A stretch of 64,000 nt of DNA, taken from Caballeronia peredens (GTDB lineage Bacteria > Pseudomonadota > Gammaproteobacteria > Burkholderiales > Burkholderiaceae). Shown in pieces: positions 27,062 through 35,713 of the stretch. Position 1 is the first letter of the stretch; each line of letters opens with the position of its first letter. The notes below the pieces were generated by a model, which saw nothing but the letters and a program-made list of their open reading frames with translations, was not told the DNA's origin and ran no database searches. The position numbers and the translations under genes were made by a program. The stretch is from positions 1 through 64,000 of the forward strand of contig FCOH02000026.1 of the NCBI GenBank assembly GCA_001544595.2. The letters run 5' to 3'.

Positions 27062-27682
27062 ATGAAACGCTATCTGTCTGTTTGCTTCCTCCTTGCCTCC
27101 GTGTTCTTCGCCGGCGAGACGCTCGCACAAACCGCACAAACGAGTCCCGATGCCGTCGTGAAGGGCGCCGTCGAGGGCACCGTCAACGCGATGAAGGCCG
27201 ACCCGCAGGCGCGCGGCGGCGACATGGCGAAGATCACGCAACTCGTCGAGACGCGTTTCCTGCCCGCCACCGATTTCCAGCGTACGACGCGCATCGCGGT
27301 CGGCAAGGCATGGGCGAGCGCCACACCCGAGCAGCAGAAACAGCTTTACGACCAGTTCCAGACGCTGCTGGTTCGCACTTACGCCGCGTCGCTGTCGCAA
27401 CTGCGCGATCAGGACGTGAAGTTCAAGTTCGACGCCCCCAACATCGACGCCAACGCCAAAGACACGGTCGTCGAGTCGCACGTCATTTCCACCGGCGGCG
27501 ACAATCCGGTGCGCTATCGCCTGCAAAAGACGCCGCAGGGCTGGAAAATCTACGACATCGACATGATGGGCGCTTGGCTCATTCAGGTCTATCAGCAACA
27601 ATTCGCGGGCCAGTTGCAAAAAGGCGGTGTCGACGCCTTGATCAAGTTCCTCGCCGAGCACAACGCGCGTTCCGCGGGCTAA
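27062..27682 (+). CDS. hpnM: HpnM, MlaC-like periplasmic lipid-binding protein
   Basis: A 206-residue protein with a signal peptide (MKRYLSVCFLLASVFFAGET, cut after LAQ near 23) and an MlaC/Ttg2D-type lipid-binding fold. Typical sequence is ITQLVETRFLPATDFQRTTRIAVGKAWASATPEQQKQL-like helices, and the NPVRYRLQKTPQGWKIYDIDMMGAWLIQVYQQQF end, which in MlaC forms the phospholipid pocket. In hopanoid clusters this family is named HpnM and accompanies HpnN. The ATG at 27062 is preceded by a GAGAACGGG site. It is divergent from hpnN-mlaA. The likely role is carrying hopanoids or phospholipids across the periplasm. Confidence 0.87.
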   Translation: MKRYLSVCFLLASVFFAGETLAQTAQTSPDAVVKGAVEGTVNAMKADPQARGGDMAKITQLVETRFLPATDFQRTTRIAVGKAWASATPEQQKQLYDQFQTLLVRTYAASLSQLRDQDVKFKFDAPNIDANAKDTVVESHVISTGGDNPVRYRLQKTPQGWKIYDIDMMGAWLIQVYQQQFAGQLQKGGVDALIKFLAEHNARSAG

Positions 27683-27724
27683 AAATCGCGCTTTCGGCGC
27701 GTGTCTTTCCGGCCGGGCCGGGCC

Positions 27725-28363
27725 TCATTTGCGGCGATGTTCCACCGCGAATTTGATGAGTTCGGCCTGTCCGTCAATATCAAGTTTGCGCTTCAAATTC
27801 AGCCGGTGCGTTTCCACCGTGCGCACCGACAGTCCGTGCTGTTGCGCGATCTGCTTGCTGGACAAGCCTTCCGCCAGTGCGTCGAGAATTTCGAGTTCGC
27901 GTGGCGTGAGACGTTCGAGCGGCGTCTGCATCGATCGTGCCTGGATCATCCGGGCGGCGATTCCCGCGCTGAAAAAGGTCTTTCCGGCGAGCACGGCGTC
28001 GATCGCCTGAATGATTTCCGTCGACGGCGAATCCTTCAGCACATAGCCGCTCGCGCCCGCGCGCACCGCCTGCGTCACGTATTCGATGTTGTCGTGCATC
28101 GACAACATCAGCACGCGGATTCCCGGAAAGCGCTCGTGAAAACGCGCCGCTAGCTGGATGCCGCTCATTCCGGCCATGCCCACGTCCATCAGCACGAGAT
28201 CGGGCGGATTCGCTTCGTCGGCGGCGAGTGCGAGTGCTTCGGCGGCGTTGCCCGCTTCGCCGGTCACGCGCAGATGCGGCACGGAATCGAGCCGCGCGCG
28301 CAGGCCGTCGCGCACGAGCGGATGGTCGTCGACGAGAATGATGCGGGCGGGTTCAGCGCTCAT
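27725..28363 (-). CDS. NarL/FixJ-type response regulator
   Basis: A 212-residue two-domain regulator. The receiver has the DD pair in ILVDDHPL and phospho-acceptor Asp in LVLMDVGMAGMSG, with the conserved LKDSPS lysine. The C-terminal LuxR helix-turn-helix (LTPRELEILDALAEGLSSKQIAQQH...) contacts DNA. The preceding sensor kinase gene overlaps it by 11 bases, so the pair is transcribed together. On the other side of the kinase lies the cstA gene, transcribed away, making cstA-ybdD the likely target. The longer frame upstream lies inside the kinase gene and is not used; the ATG at 28363 is. Confidence 0.9.
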   Translation of the reverse strand: MSAEPARIILVDDHPLVRDGLRARLDSVPHLRVTGEAGNAAEALALAADEANPPDLVLMDVGMAGMSGIQLAARFHERFPGIRVLMLSMHDNIEYVTQAVRAGASGYVLKDSPSTEIIQAIDAVLAGKTFFSAGIAARMIQARSMQTPLERLTPRELEILDALAEGLSSKQIAQQHGLSVRTVETHRLNLKRKLDIDGQAELIKFAVEHRRK

Positions 28364-29780
28364 CAGGGGTTCCTTGCAGATTCGGCGCGGCGAGCGGCAG
28401 CGGCACCCTCGCGGCGATGACCGTGCGGCCGAGTTGCGAACTGATCGCCAGTGTGCCGCCGAGTGTGTCGAGCCGCTCGCGCATGTTGCGCAGGCCAACG
28501 CCGCTCGCTGGATCGGAAAGCGCGCGCGGCGCGTCGAAGCCGCGGCCATTGTCGGTGATTTCGAGCGTCACGGCGTGCGTCGCGATATCGAGCGCGAGCG
28601 CCGCGCGCGTGGCGTGCGCATGGCGCGCGATATTGGTCAGCGCTTCCTGCGCGATGCGGAACAGCACCGTGTTGACCGGATCGGGAAGCGTCGTGGCTTG
28701 CGCCGCACAAGGCGCGCCGTTCGCCATCGATTCGAAACGCGCCTCGATGCCGTCCTGTCCGTCGAACTCGCGCGCGAGTTGCTCCAGCGCGGCAGCGAGG
28801 CCGAGATCGTCGAGCATGGCGGGACGCAGCGCGTGCGAGATGCGGCGCACTTCGCGCAGCGTGCCGGAGAGCCGTCCGAGGCTCGTGGCGAGCGCGGCTT
28901 CGGCGGTCGGTTCGCGCGCCGCCCCGCGTTCGAAGCGCGCGAGCGCCGATTCGAGCAGCAGCTTCACCGAGACGAGCATCTGGCTGATGCCGTCGTGCAA
29001 TTCGCGCGACAGCCGCGCGCGTTCCTGTTCCTGCGATTCGACCACTTGCCGCGCGAGGCGCTTCAGCTTCGCGTCGGCGCTGCGATGCTCGCTGATGTTG
29101 AGCACCGCCCCGCACAGCGCGATGATCGCGAGCGCCGCGAGCGCAATCGCGCCGATCCACATCAGCGTGCGCGCGATATTCGCAGCCGCCTGCGCATCGA
29201 TGCGCGCGAGCGTCGTTTCGACATCCTCCAGATAAATGCCGGTGCCGATCATCCAGCCCCAGCGTTCGAGCGGCACGACATAGCCGAGCTTGGGCGCGAG
29301 CAAGCCGGTGGACGGCCGCCGCCACACGTAGCGCACATAGCCGCCGCCGCGCGAGGCCTGCGTGATGAGTTCCTGGATGGTCAGCGCGCCGTTCGGATCG
29401 CGCATGAGCCACAGATCGCGGCCGACGAGATCCGGCTGACGCGGATGCATCAGCGACGTGCCATGCATCGTGTAGACGAAAAAGTAGCCGTCCTGGCCGA
29501 AATCGAGCCGTTGCAGCGCGTCGAGCGCGAGCCGGCGACGCTCGTCGTCGCTGCGCGGATCGCCGGCGGGCGCATCGTAAAACGGCGCGATCGCGCTTTT
29601 GGCGATCTCGACGTAATGCCGCAACTCGATTTCCTTGCTCGACATGTACGCGGCCTGCATCGTCTCGTGCTGCGCCTGCGCGAGCGATTCCGCCTGCTGC
29701 CGCACGCCGTACGTGATGCCGCCGATCGCCAGCGCGAACGGCACGATCGCCAGCAGGAAGATTTTTGCCTTGAGATTCAT
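28353..29780 (-). CDS. Cache-domain sensor histidine kinase (NarX/UhpB class)
   Basis: A 475-residue membrane kinase. TM1 (about 7-25) leads to a single-Cache periplasmic domain of ~170 residues, with the typical GQDGYFFVY, GTSLMHPRQPDLVGRD and LGYVVPLERWGWMIGTGIY pieces that bind small carboxylates. TM2 is at about 208-228. The HisKA_3 H-box reads ARLSRELHDGISQ, and the ATPase has the GRGFD and GVGLRNMRERL motifs. It overlaps the NarL-type regulator by 11 bases. It is divergent from cstA, a pyruvate/carbon-starvation transporter, so sensing of pyruvate or a related acid is an attractive inference, parallel in function (not in family) to the BtsS-BtsR/BtsT systems of E. coli. Confidence 0.88.
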   Translation of the reverse strand: MNLKAKIFLLAIVPFALAIGGITYGVRQQAESLAQAQHETMQAAYMSSKEIELRHYVEIAKSAIAPFYDAPAGDPRSDDERRRLALDALQRLDFGQDGYFFVYTMHGTSLMHPRQPDLVGRDLWLMRDPNGALTIQELITQASRGGGYVRYVWRRPSTGLLAPKLGYVVPLERWGWMIGTGIYLEDVETTLARIDAQAAANIARTLMWIGAIALAALAIIALCGAVLNISEHRSADAKLKRLARQVVESQEQERARLSRELHDGISQMLVSVKLLLESALARFERGAAREPTAEAALATSLGRLSGTLREVRRISHALRPAMLDDLGLAAALEQLAREFDGQDGIEARFESMANGAPCAAQATTLPDPVNTVLFRIAQEALTNIARHAHATRAALALDIATHAVTLEITDNGRGFDAPRALSDPASGVGLRNMRERLDTLGGTLAISSQLGRTVIAARVPLPLAAPNLQGTPDER

Positions 29781-29800
29781 CGGCTCGGATGCGTTTCTTG

Positions 29801-29831
29801 CTACGTGATTCTACGTAGCGCGGGTACGTAG
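29801..29831. promoter_or_regulatory. Repeated CTACGT elements between kinase and cstA
   Basis: Three copies in 31 bases: CTACGT (29801-29806), the palindrome CTACGTAG (29811-29818), and TACGTAG (29825-29831). The first two are exactly 10 bases apart. The position between the sensor kinase and cstA makes them candidate binding sites for the LuxR-type regulator. Confidence 0.5.
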
Positions 29832-29947
29832 TTGTGCGCTTGTGGCGGCCTGGGCGAAGGCGAATACTACCGCCCAATGCGTCGATATGGCGCATGGACC
29901 GCCACCGAGGGGTTACCCCGAGGGCCAACAATACTCAAGGAGACACC

Positions 29948-32032
29948 ATGAATCGGGCTTCCGGATTCCTGGTCTGGATCGCGCTCGCGCTGCTGGGCGC
30001 GTTCGCATTCGGCACCATCGCGCTCGCGCACGGCGAGCGGATCAGCGCACTATGGATCGTCATTGCGGCGGTCTGCGTGTATCTCATCGCGTATCGCTTC
30101 TATTCGCGCTTCATCGCATTGAAAGTGCTGCAGCTCGACGGCATGCGCATGACGCCGGCCGTGCGTCATAACGACGGCCTCGACTACGTGCCGACCAACA
30201 AATACGTGCTGTTCGGCCACCACTTCGCGGCGATCGCGGGCGCGGGTCCGCTGGTCGGTCCGGTCCTCGCCGCGCAGATGGGCTACACGCCCGGCATGCT
30301 GTGGATTCTCGGCGGCGTGGTGTTCGCGGGCGCGGTGCAGGATTTCGTCGTGCTGTTCATCTCGACGCGTCGCGACGGCCGCTCGCTCGGCGATCTCATC
30401 AAGATGGAACTCGGCACCGTGCCGGGCGTAATCGCGCTGTTCGGCGCGTTCCTCATCATGGTGATCATTCTCGCGGTGCTGGCGCTGATCGTCGTGAAGG
30501 CGCTGACGAATTCGCCGTGGGGCACGTTCACCGTCGCCGCGACCATTCCGATTGCGCTCTTCATGGGCATCTATACGCGCTACATCCGGCCGGGGCGGAT
30601 CGGCGAGGTGTCGATCATCGGCTTCATCGGCCTGATGCTCGCGATCACGTATGGCGGACAAGTCGCCGAATCGGCCACGCTCGCGCCGTACTTCACGTTC
30701 ACCGGCACGCAGCTCGTGTGGATTCTGATCGGCTACGGCTTCGTCGCGTCGGTGCTGCCGGTGTGGCTGCTGCTCGCGCCGCGCGACTACCTCTCGACGT
30801 TCCTCAAGATCGGCACGATTCTCGGCCTCGCGATCGGCATTCTGATCGTCGCGCCCGAACTGAAGATGCCGGCCTTCACGAAATTCGTCGACGGCTCGGG
30901 TCCGGTCTGGTCGGGCAATCTGTTCCCGTTCCTTTTCATCACGATCGCGTGCGGCGCGGTGTCGGGCTTCCACGCGCTGATTGCATCGGGCACGACGCCC
31001 AAGATGATCGACAACGAAGTCAACATGCGCTTCATCGGCTACGGCGCGATGCTGATGGAATCGTTCGTCGCGATCATGGCGCTGGTCGCGGCCTGCGTGA
31101 TCGAGCCGGGCGTGTATTTCGCGATGAACAGCCCCGCCGCGATGCTCGGCACGACGCCGGAAGCGGTCGCACAGACCGTGACGGGCTGGGGCTTCATGCT
31201 GACGCCCGACATGCTGACATCGACGGCCAAGGCGGTCGGCGAGACGACCATCGTCGCGCGCGCAGGCGGCGCGCCGACGCTCGCGGTCGGCATGGCGCAG
31301 ATTCTCCATCAGGTGATCGGCGGCCCGGCGATGATGGCCTTCTGGTATCACTTCGCCATTCTGTTCGAGGCGCTGTTCATCCTCACCGCCGTCGATGCAG
31401 GCACGCGCGCCGGCCGTTTCATGCTGCAGGATCTGCTCGGCACGTTCCATCCGGCGCTGCGCCGCACGGAATCGCTGCCGGCGAATCTGGTCGCGACGGG
31501 TCTGTGCGTCGCCGCGTGGGGCTACTTCCTGTATCAGGGCGTGGTCGATCCGTTCGGCGGCATCAACACGCTGTGGCCGCTGTTCGGCATCTCGAACCAG
31601 ATGCTCGCGGGCATCGCGCTGATGCTCGGTACTGTCGTGCTCTTCAAGATGAAGCGCGAACGCTATGCGTGGGTCACGCTCGTGCCGACGGCGTGGCTGC
31701 TTCTCTGCACGTTGACGGCCGGCTGGCAGAAGATTTTCGATGCGAATCCGAAGGTCGGTTTCCTCGCGCACGCGGGCAAGCTGAAGGACGCGTACGACGC
31801 GGGCAAGGTGATGGCGCCGGCGAAGTCGCTGCCGGAGATGCAGCGCATCATCTTCAACGATTACGTCGATGCGGCGCTCGCGGGCCTCTTCATCTTCGTC
31901 GTGGTGAGCATCGCGGTGTATGGCGTGTTGTCGGTGCTGCGCGCGCGCCGCGAAGCGAAGCCGACCGTGCGCGAGACGCCGTTCGAAGCGATGCCGGCCG
32001 GCGCCGCCGCGGCCGTGCGTTCGGGACATTGA
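29948..32032 (+). CDS. cstA: CstA-family carbon starvation / pyruvate transporter
   Basis: A 694-residue inner-membrane protein with about 16 hydrophobic segments, the usual CstA length. Family signatures are plain: [38 protein letters not shown] at about 70-105, followed by [18 protein letters not shown], and [21 protein letters not shown] in the middle. CstA and BtsT import pyruvate (and CstA also peptides) in E. coli. The ATG at 29948 has AAGGAGA at the right distance. It is followed after 19 bases by the small YbdD partner and then a terminator, so the operon is cstA-ybdD. A Cache-type two-component system is divergent from it. Confidence 0.92.
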   Translation: MNRASGFLVWIALALLGAFAFGTIALAHGERISALWIVIAAVCVYLIAYRFYSRFIALKVLQLDGMRMTPAVRHNDGLDYVPTNKYVLFGHHFAAIAGAGPLVGPVLAAQMGYTPGMLWILGGVVFAGAVQDFVVLFISTRRDGRSLGDLIKMELGTVPGVIALFGAFLIMVIILAVLALIVVKALTNSPWGTFTVAATIPIALFMGIYTRYIRPGRIGEVSIIGFIGLMLAITYGGQVAESATLAPYFTFTGTQLVWILIGYGFVASVLPVWLLLAPRDYLSTFLKIGTILGLAIGILIVAPELKMPAFTKFVDGSGPVWSGNLFPFLFITIACGAVSGFHALIASGTTPKMIDNEVNMRFIGYGAMLMESFVAIMALVAACVIEPGVYFAMNSPAAMLGTTPEAVAQTVTGWGFMLTPDMLTSTAKAVGETTIVARAGGAPTLAVGMAQILHQVIGGPAMMAFWYHFAILFEALFILTAVDAGTRAGRFMLQDLLGTFHPALRRTESLPANLVATGLCVAAWGYFLYQGVVDPFGGINTLWPLFGISNQMLAGIALMLGTVVLFKMKRERYAWVTLVPTAWLLLCTLTAGWQKIFDANPKVGFLAHAGKLKDAYDAGKVMAPAKSLPEMQRIIFNDYVDAALAGLFIFVVVSIAVYGVLSVLRARREAKPTVRETPFEAMPAGAAAAVRSGH

Positions 32033-32051
32033 ATGCCTTCGGGAGCTTGAA

Positions 32052-32246
32052 ATGTTCAGCGATCTTCGACAAGCCGGCCGCTATCTCGGCCAGACGATGC
32101 GCCTGATGGTCGGGATGCCCGACTACGACGCGTACGTCACGCACATGCAGACGACGCACCCCGACCAGCCGATGATGACCTACGCGGAGTTTTTCCGCGA
32201 GCGGCAGGAGGCGCGGTACGGATCAGGAGCGGGGAAGTGCTGCTGA
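32052..32246 (+). CDS. YbdD/YjiX-family small CstA partner
   Basis: A 64-residue soluble basic protein of the YbdD/YjiX family (DUF466), found downstream of cstA or btsT across proteobacteria. The core [51 protein letters not shown] sequence is diagnostic; it contains the DYDAYV and HPD pieces. The start is ATG at 32052. Recent work links YbdD-type proteins to the function of CstA-type transporters, but the mechanism cannot be read here. A strong terminator follows after 30 bases. Confidence 0.88.
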   Translation: MFSDLRQAGRYLGQTMRLMVGMPDYDAYVTHMQTTHPDQPMMTYAEFFRERQEARYGSGAGKCC

Positions 32247-32276
32247 TGTGATGTTGTTCGGATGTTGATCGACGAG

Positions 32277-32308
32277 AACGCGACGGCGATGAGCCGTCGC
32301 GTTTTTTT
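32277..32308 (+). terminator. Rho-independent terminator of cstA-ybdD
   Basis: Stem CGCGACGGC (32279-32287) against GCCGTCGCG (32293-32301), extended by A-T pairs, loop GATGA, then seven T. A strong classic terminator. Confidence 0.92.
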
Positions 32309-32372
32309 ATGCGCGCGCGGAGTGTCCGTTTTGCCTAATCCATTTGGACGAGGGTAAAATGACTACTTGAAA

Positions 32373-32627
32373 ATGACTATGGACGCTATCATGACTGTCA
32401 GGCGAGTTTCGAAATCGGAGTTCAAGGCCAAAGCGCTTGAATACTTTCGTCTCGTGGAATCGACAGGAGAACATATGATCGTGACAGACCATGGAAAACC
32501 CGTCCTCGAAGTCCGGCGCTTCGAGGGCTCATCGCTGACGCCGCTGGAAGAACTGCGTGGAAGCGTGTTGTTTTACAACGATCCTGAGGAACCGGTAGGG
32601 CTGGAGGATTGGGAGCTGCTTCCATGA
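32373..32627 (+). CDS. Phd/YefM-family antitoxin
   Basis: An 84-residue small protein with the Phd/YefM fold: VRRVSKSEFKAKALEYFRLVESTGEHM-like sequence with the usual SEFKAKAL and VTDHGKPVLEV motifs. The N-terminal half binds operator DNA; the C-terminal tail (LEELRGSVLFYNDPEEPVG) would wrap the toxin. Several ATGs in frame (32373, 32379, 32391) could start the protein; the one at 32391 gives the most typical MTVRRVS start, and a TTG at 32367 is also in frame. The stop overlaps the start of the PIN-domain toxin by an ATGA, so the pair is coupled and likely autoregulated. Codon use is less extreme than the neighbours, hinting at mobility. Confidence 0.8.
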   Translation: MTMDAIMTVRRVSKSEFKAKALEYFRLVESTGEHMIVTDHGKPVLEVRRFEGSSLTPLEELRGSVLFYNDPEEPVGLEDWELLP

Positions 32628-33019
32628 TCGTGCTGGATACGCATGCGCTCCTGTGGTGGGTAGGGGGTGCCGGGTTGAGCAAACATGCACGTGCCGCAAT
32701 CGACCGCGAAATCGAAGATCAGGGTGAGATCGTCGTCTCGACCATGACCGCGTGGGAAGTCATGCTTCTGGTCAAGAAAGGACGGCTGGGTCTGGCTATG
32801 GATGTCGGCGGCTGGTTCGACAAGGTCAGCCGAATCAACGGCGTACGCTTCGCACCCGTGGATAGGAATATTGCGCTCGCATCGGCCGATCTGCCGGGCA
32901 ACTTCCATCAGGATCCCGCAGATCGAATGATCGTCGCGACCGCTCGCTCACTGTCCGCCCCACTGGTGACCAAGGACCTGCACATCCGACGCTACGAGCA
33001 CGTCAAGACCATCTGGTAG
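32624..33019 (+). CDS. VapC-like PIN-domain toxin
   Basis: A 131-residue PIN-domain ribonuclease. The four conserved acidic residues are present: Asp5 (VLDTHALLWW), Glu45 (TAWEV), Asp100 (DPADRMIVATA) and Asp118 (VTKD). This LDTHALLWW subtype is typical of VapC-like toxins paired with Phd-type antitoxins and likely cleaves tRNA or rRNA. The ATG at 32624 lies in the ATGA overlap with the antitoxin stop. The pair sits between the cstA terminator and the hpnH terminator, with no operon link to either side. Confidence 0.85.
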   Translation: MIVLDTHALLWWVGGAGLSKHARAAIDREIEDQGEIVVSTMTAWEVMLLVKKGRLGLAMDVGGWFDKVSRINGVRFAPVDRNIALASADLPGNFHQDPADRMIVATARSLSAPLVTKDLHIRRYEHVKTIW

Positions 33020-33029
33020 CCAAAAAGCA

Positions 33030-33074
33030 AAAAACCAAAACAAAAAGGGCGGATGACCCAGGTCACCCGCCCTT
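33030..33074 (-). terminator. Rho-independent terminator of ispH-hpnH
   Basis: Arms AAGGGCGG (33045-33052) and CCGCCCTT (33067-33074), extended inward by five more pairs after one mismatch. On the minus strand the hairpin is followed by a long T-rich tract (TTTTTGTTTTGG). It lies 27 bases after the hpnH stop. Confidence 0.9.
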
Positions 33075-33101
33075 CGCACTTCTACCCGTTCACCGCGCGC
33101 T

Positions 33102-34256
33102 TCAGTTGACCGCGGCCGCCGTCTTCGGGCCCTTGTTCTTCTGCATCCGTCCGATCTCTTCCAGCTTGATCTCGACGTGCTTCGAGAACACATATTCCGC
33201 CGGGCGCTGCTTGTCGATCGGCAGTTCCTTGGCGAAGGCGCCCGTCGTGCGCGGACCCGAAAGCGCGATCTTCGCGGCCTTCAGCGGATGCGCCACCGTG
33301 TCCATCACGGCGGTCGCCTCGAAGCCGCAGTGGACCATGCAGTCCGCGCACTTTTCGTACTTGCCCGTGCCGTACTTGTCCCACTCGGTGGTTTCCATCA
33401 GTTCCTTGAAGGTCTTCACGTAACCTTCGCCGACCAGATAGCAGGGCTTTTGCCAGCCGAACACCGTGCGCGCCGGGTTGCCCCACGGCGTGCACTGGTA
33501 CGTTTGGTTGCCCGCCAGGAAGTCGAGGAACAGGCTCGACTGGCTGAACGACCACTTCTTGCCGTTGTCGCCGCGCTTGAAGATTTCGCGGAACAGGTTC
33601 TTCGTCTTCTCGCGGTTCAGGAAGTGCTGCTGGTCCGGCGCGCGCTCGTAGGCATAGCCCGGCGAAACCGTGATGCCGTCGACGCCGATCTCGCCGACCG
33701 TGTCGAAGAACTTCGCCACGCGCTCCGGTTGAGCGTCGTTGAACAGCGTGCAGTTGATGTTCACACGGAAACCGCGGCGCTTCGCTTCCTTGATGGCCGC
33801 GACGGCCTTGTCGTAGACGCCTTCCTGCGAAACCGAGTGGTCATGCGCTTCGCGGTCGCCGTCGAGGTGCACCGACCAGACGAAGTACGGGTTCGGCTCG
33901 TAATCGTCCATCTTCTTTTCCATCAGCAGCGCGTTCGTGCAGAGATAGACGAACTTCTTGCGCGCCATGATGCCCTTCACGATCTGCGGCATTTCCTTGT
34001 GCAGGAGCGGCTCGCCGCCGGCGATCGACACGACCGGCGCGCCGCACTCGTCCACGGCGCCGAGGCACTCTTCGAGCGACAGGCGTTGATTCAGAATGGG
34101 ATCCGGATAGTCGATCTTGCCGCAGCCGTTACAGGCGAGATTGCAGCGGAACAGCGGTTCCAGCATCAGCGCGAGCGGGTAGCGCTTGTTGCGCGAGAAG
34201 TGCTGGCGAAAGATATAGGCGCCAACGCGGACTTTCTGGAGCATCGGGATAGACAA
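33102..34256 (-). CDS. hpnH: Adenosyl-hopene transferase HpnH (radical SAM)
   Basis: HpnH adds a 5'-deoxyadenosyl group to hopene, the first step of side-chain extension to bacteriohopanepolyols. The 384-residue protein has the radical-SAM cluster motif C38-x3-C42-x2-C45 (CNLACNGC) and the GGEPLLH segment for SAM, with further cysteines in the C-terminal region (CTPWG, KCADCMVHCG) as in other HpnH and SPASM-type proteins. The start is a TTG at 34256, preceded by AAGGAG at nine bases and giving the family-typical MSIPMLQKVRVGAYI start; an internal ATG at codon 5 is unlikely. It lies 13 bases downstream of ispH. It works with HpnG, in the operon at 17.7-22.5 kb. Confidence 0.93.
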   Translation of the reverse strand: MSIPMLQKVRVGAYIFRQHFSRNKRYPLALMLEPLFRCNLACNGCGKIDYPDPILNQRLSLEECLGAVDECGAPVVSIAGGEPLLHKEMPQIVKGIMARKKFVYLCTNALLMEKKMDDYEPNPYFVWSVHLDGDREAHDHSVSQEGVYDKAVAAIKEAKRRGFRVNINCTLFNDAQPERVAKFFDTVGEIGVDGITVSPGYAYERAPDQQHFLNREKTKNLFREIFKRGDNGKKWSFSQSSLFLDFLAGNQTYQCTPWGNPARTVFGWQKPCYLVGEGYVKTFKELMETTEWDKYGTGKYEKCADCMVHCGFEATAVMDTVAHPLKAAKIALSGPRTTGAFAKELPIDKQRPAEYVFSKHVEIKLEEIGRMQKNKGPKTAAAVN

Positions 34257-34269
34257 TTGTCTGATCTCC

Positions 34270-35232
34270 TTATTCTTCGCGAATCGCCGTGGCCGCGACG
34301 GCGGCGAGCGGCTGCATGAGCTTCGCGGGGAGTTTGAATTCGACCTTTTCCTCGCGGCCGTCCATCGTCGAGACTTCGACGTGGCCGAACGCGCGCAGGG
34401 CATCGATCACATGTTTGACCATTTCCTCGGGCGCCGAGGCGCCCGCCGTGATGCCGACCGTCTGCACGTTGGCAAACCACTCCGGCCTGATCTCCGAACC
34501 GTCCGCGACGAGGAAACTCGGTACGCCACTCTCGGCGCCGATCTCCCTCAGACGGTTCGAATTGGAACTGTTGGTGGCGCCCACCACGAGCAGCACGTCC
34601 ACCTGGCTCGACAACTCGCGCACGGCGGCCTGGCGGTTTTGCGTCGCGTAGCAGATGTCGCGCGTGTCCGGGCCGACGATATCCGTGAAGCGTCGCTGCA
34701 AGGCGTCGATGATGCCGCGCGTGTCGTCGACGGAAAGCGTGGTCTGCGTGACGTACGCCACGGGTGCATCGGTGGCGAGCGTCAGGTTCGCGACCTCGGC
34801 TTCGCTCTGCACGAGCACGACCTTGCCGGGAATCTGGCCGATCGTGCCTTCGACCTCGGGGTGCCCCGCGTGGCCGATCAGAATGAGCGTGCGCCCCTGC
34901 GATACATACTGCCGGCCCTGCACGTGAACCTTCGTCACGAGCGGGCAGGTCGCGTCGAGCACGTCGAGCCCGCGCGTCTGCGCGTCTTTCTCGACGCTCT
35001 GCGCCACGCCGTGGGCGCTGAAAATGGCGACCGCGCCGTGCGGCACTTCATCGAGTTCTTCGACGAACCGTGCGCCCTTGCCGCGCAGATTGTCGACGAC
35101 ATGACGGTTGTGAACGATCTCGTGACGCACATAGACTGGTGCGCCATGCCGTTCGAGGGCCCGATCGACGATTTCGATCGCACGGACCACGCCCGCACAA
35201 AAGCCGCGGGGTTGAGCAAGGATGATACGCAT
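34270..35232 (-). CDS. ispH: 4-hydroxy-3-methylbut-2-enyl diphosphate reductase
   Basis: The last enzyme of the MEP pathway, reducing HMBPP to IPP and DMAPP with an iron-sulphur cluster. The 320-residue protein has the three cluster cysteines: Cys12 in QPRGFCAG, the one in DATCPLV and the one in [10 protein letters not shown], plus the TxE-type catalytic region [10 protein letters not shown]. Length is standard. The ATG at 35232 is used; the longer upstream frame is leader. It is cotranscribed with hpnH, tying isoprenoid supply to hopanoid elongation. In Burkholderiales genomes a second ispH is common, so this copy may be the hopanoid-linked one. Confidence 0.93.
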   Translation of the reverse strand: MRIILAQPRGFCAGVVRAIEIVDRALERHGAPVYVRHEIVHNRHVVDNLRGKGARFVEELDEVPHGAVAIFSAHGVAQSVEKDAQTRGLDVLDATCPLVTKVHVQGRQYVSQGRTLILIGHAGHPEVEGTIGQIPGKVVLVQSEAEVANLTLATDAPVAYVTQTTLSVDDTRGIIDALQRRFTDIVGPDTRDICYATQNRQAAVRELSSQVDVLLVVGATNSSNSNRLREIGAESGVPSFLVADGSEIRPEWFANVQTVGITAGASAPEEMVKHVIDALRAFGHVEVSTMDGREEKVEFKLPAKLMQPLAAVAATAIREE

Positions 35233-35713
35233 ATTCGAACGAACTCCGACTGACGCGGGTTTCGGGTTAGCCGGCGCGAAGCTCGCGCTTCCCGTGAATC
35301 GGCCTGAAAGAGGCCGGGAAAGCACACCGGAAAAAAAGACACGGTGGAGCGGGTCTGCGCGCCGAAGATGACCGCGTATTCTATCGCGTTCCCTTTTTGG
35401 GTGCTCAATGGCTGTGCCGCAAGGCGCGGCGCCGTGCGGCACGCAAATACGGCGATCTTCAGAACCCAGTAAACTGTCGAACGCTTCGGGCCGCATGCGT
35501 GCGAGGCTCGCGCTGCGCCGCCCGCATCGGACGGCGCGCCGGGCCGCTTCATCGCGCGGTCCGCTACTGTATTTTTGGCGCAACGCCTGAACGCCGCCCG
35601 TCGCCGAACGGCCTGAGCCTTTCCCATCGAACATCCCGGATTTTGCGGGGCCGGATCGAACCGTCATCGCGTTTTCCGGCCATGCGCTTTTCCGAAAGCT
35701 CTTCATTCAATTC
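35233..35713. other. Divergent intergenic region, ispH-hpnH and hpnB promoters
   Basis: About 480 bases. On the minus strand, a TAGAAT at 35378-35383 with TTGAGC at 35403-35408 (19-base spacer) is a possible ispH promoter. No convincing frame is present; the Arg-rich frames found there have no ribosome site. No plus-strand promoter for hpnB is clear. Confidence 0.45.
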
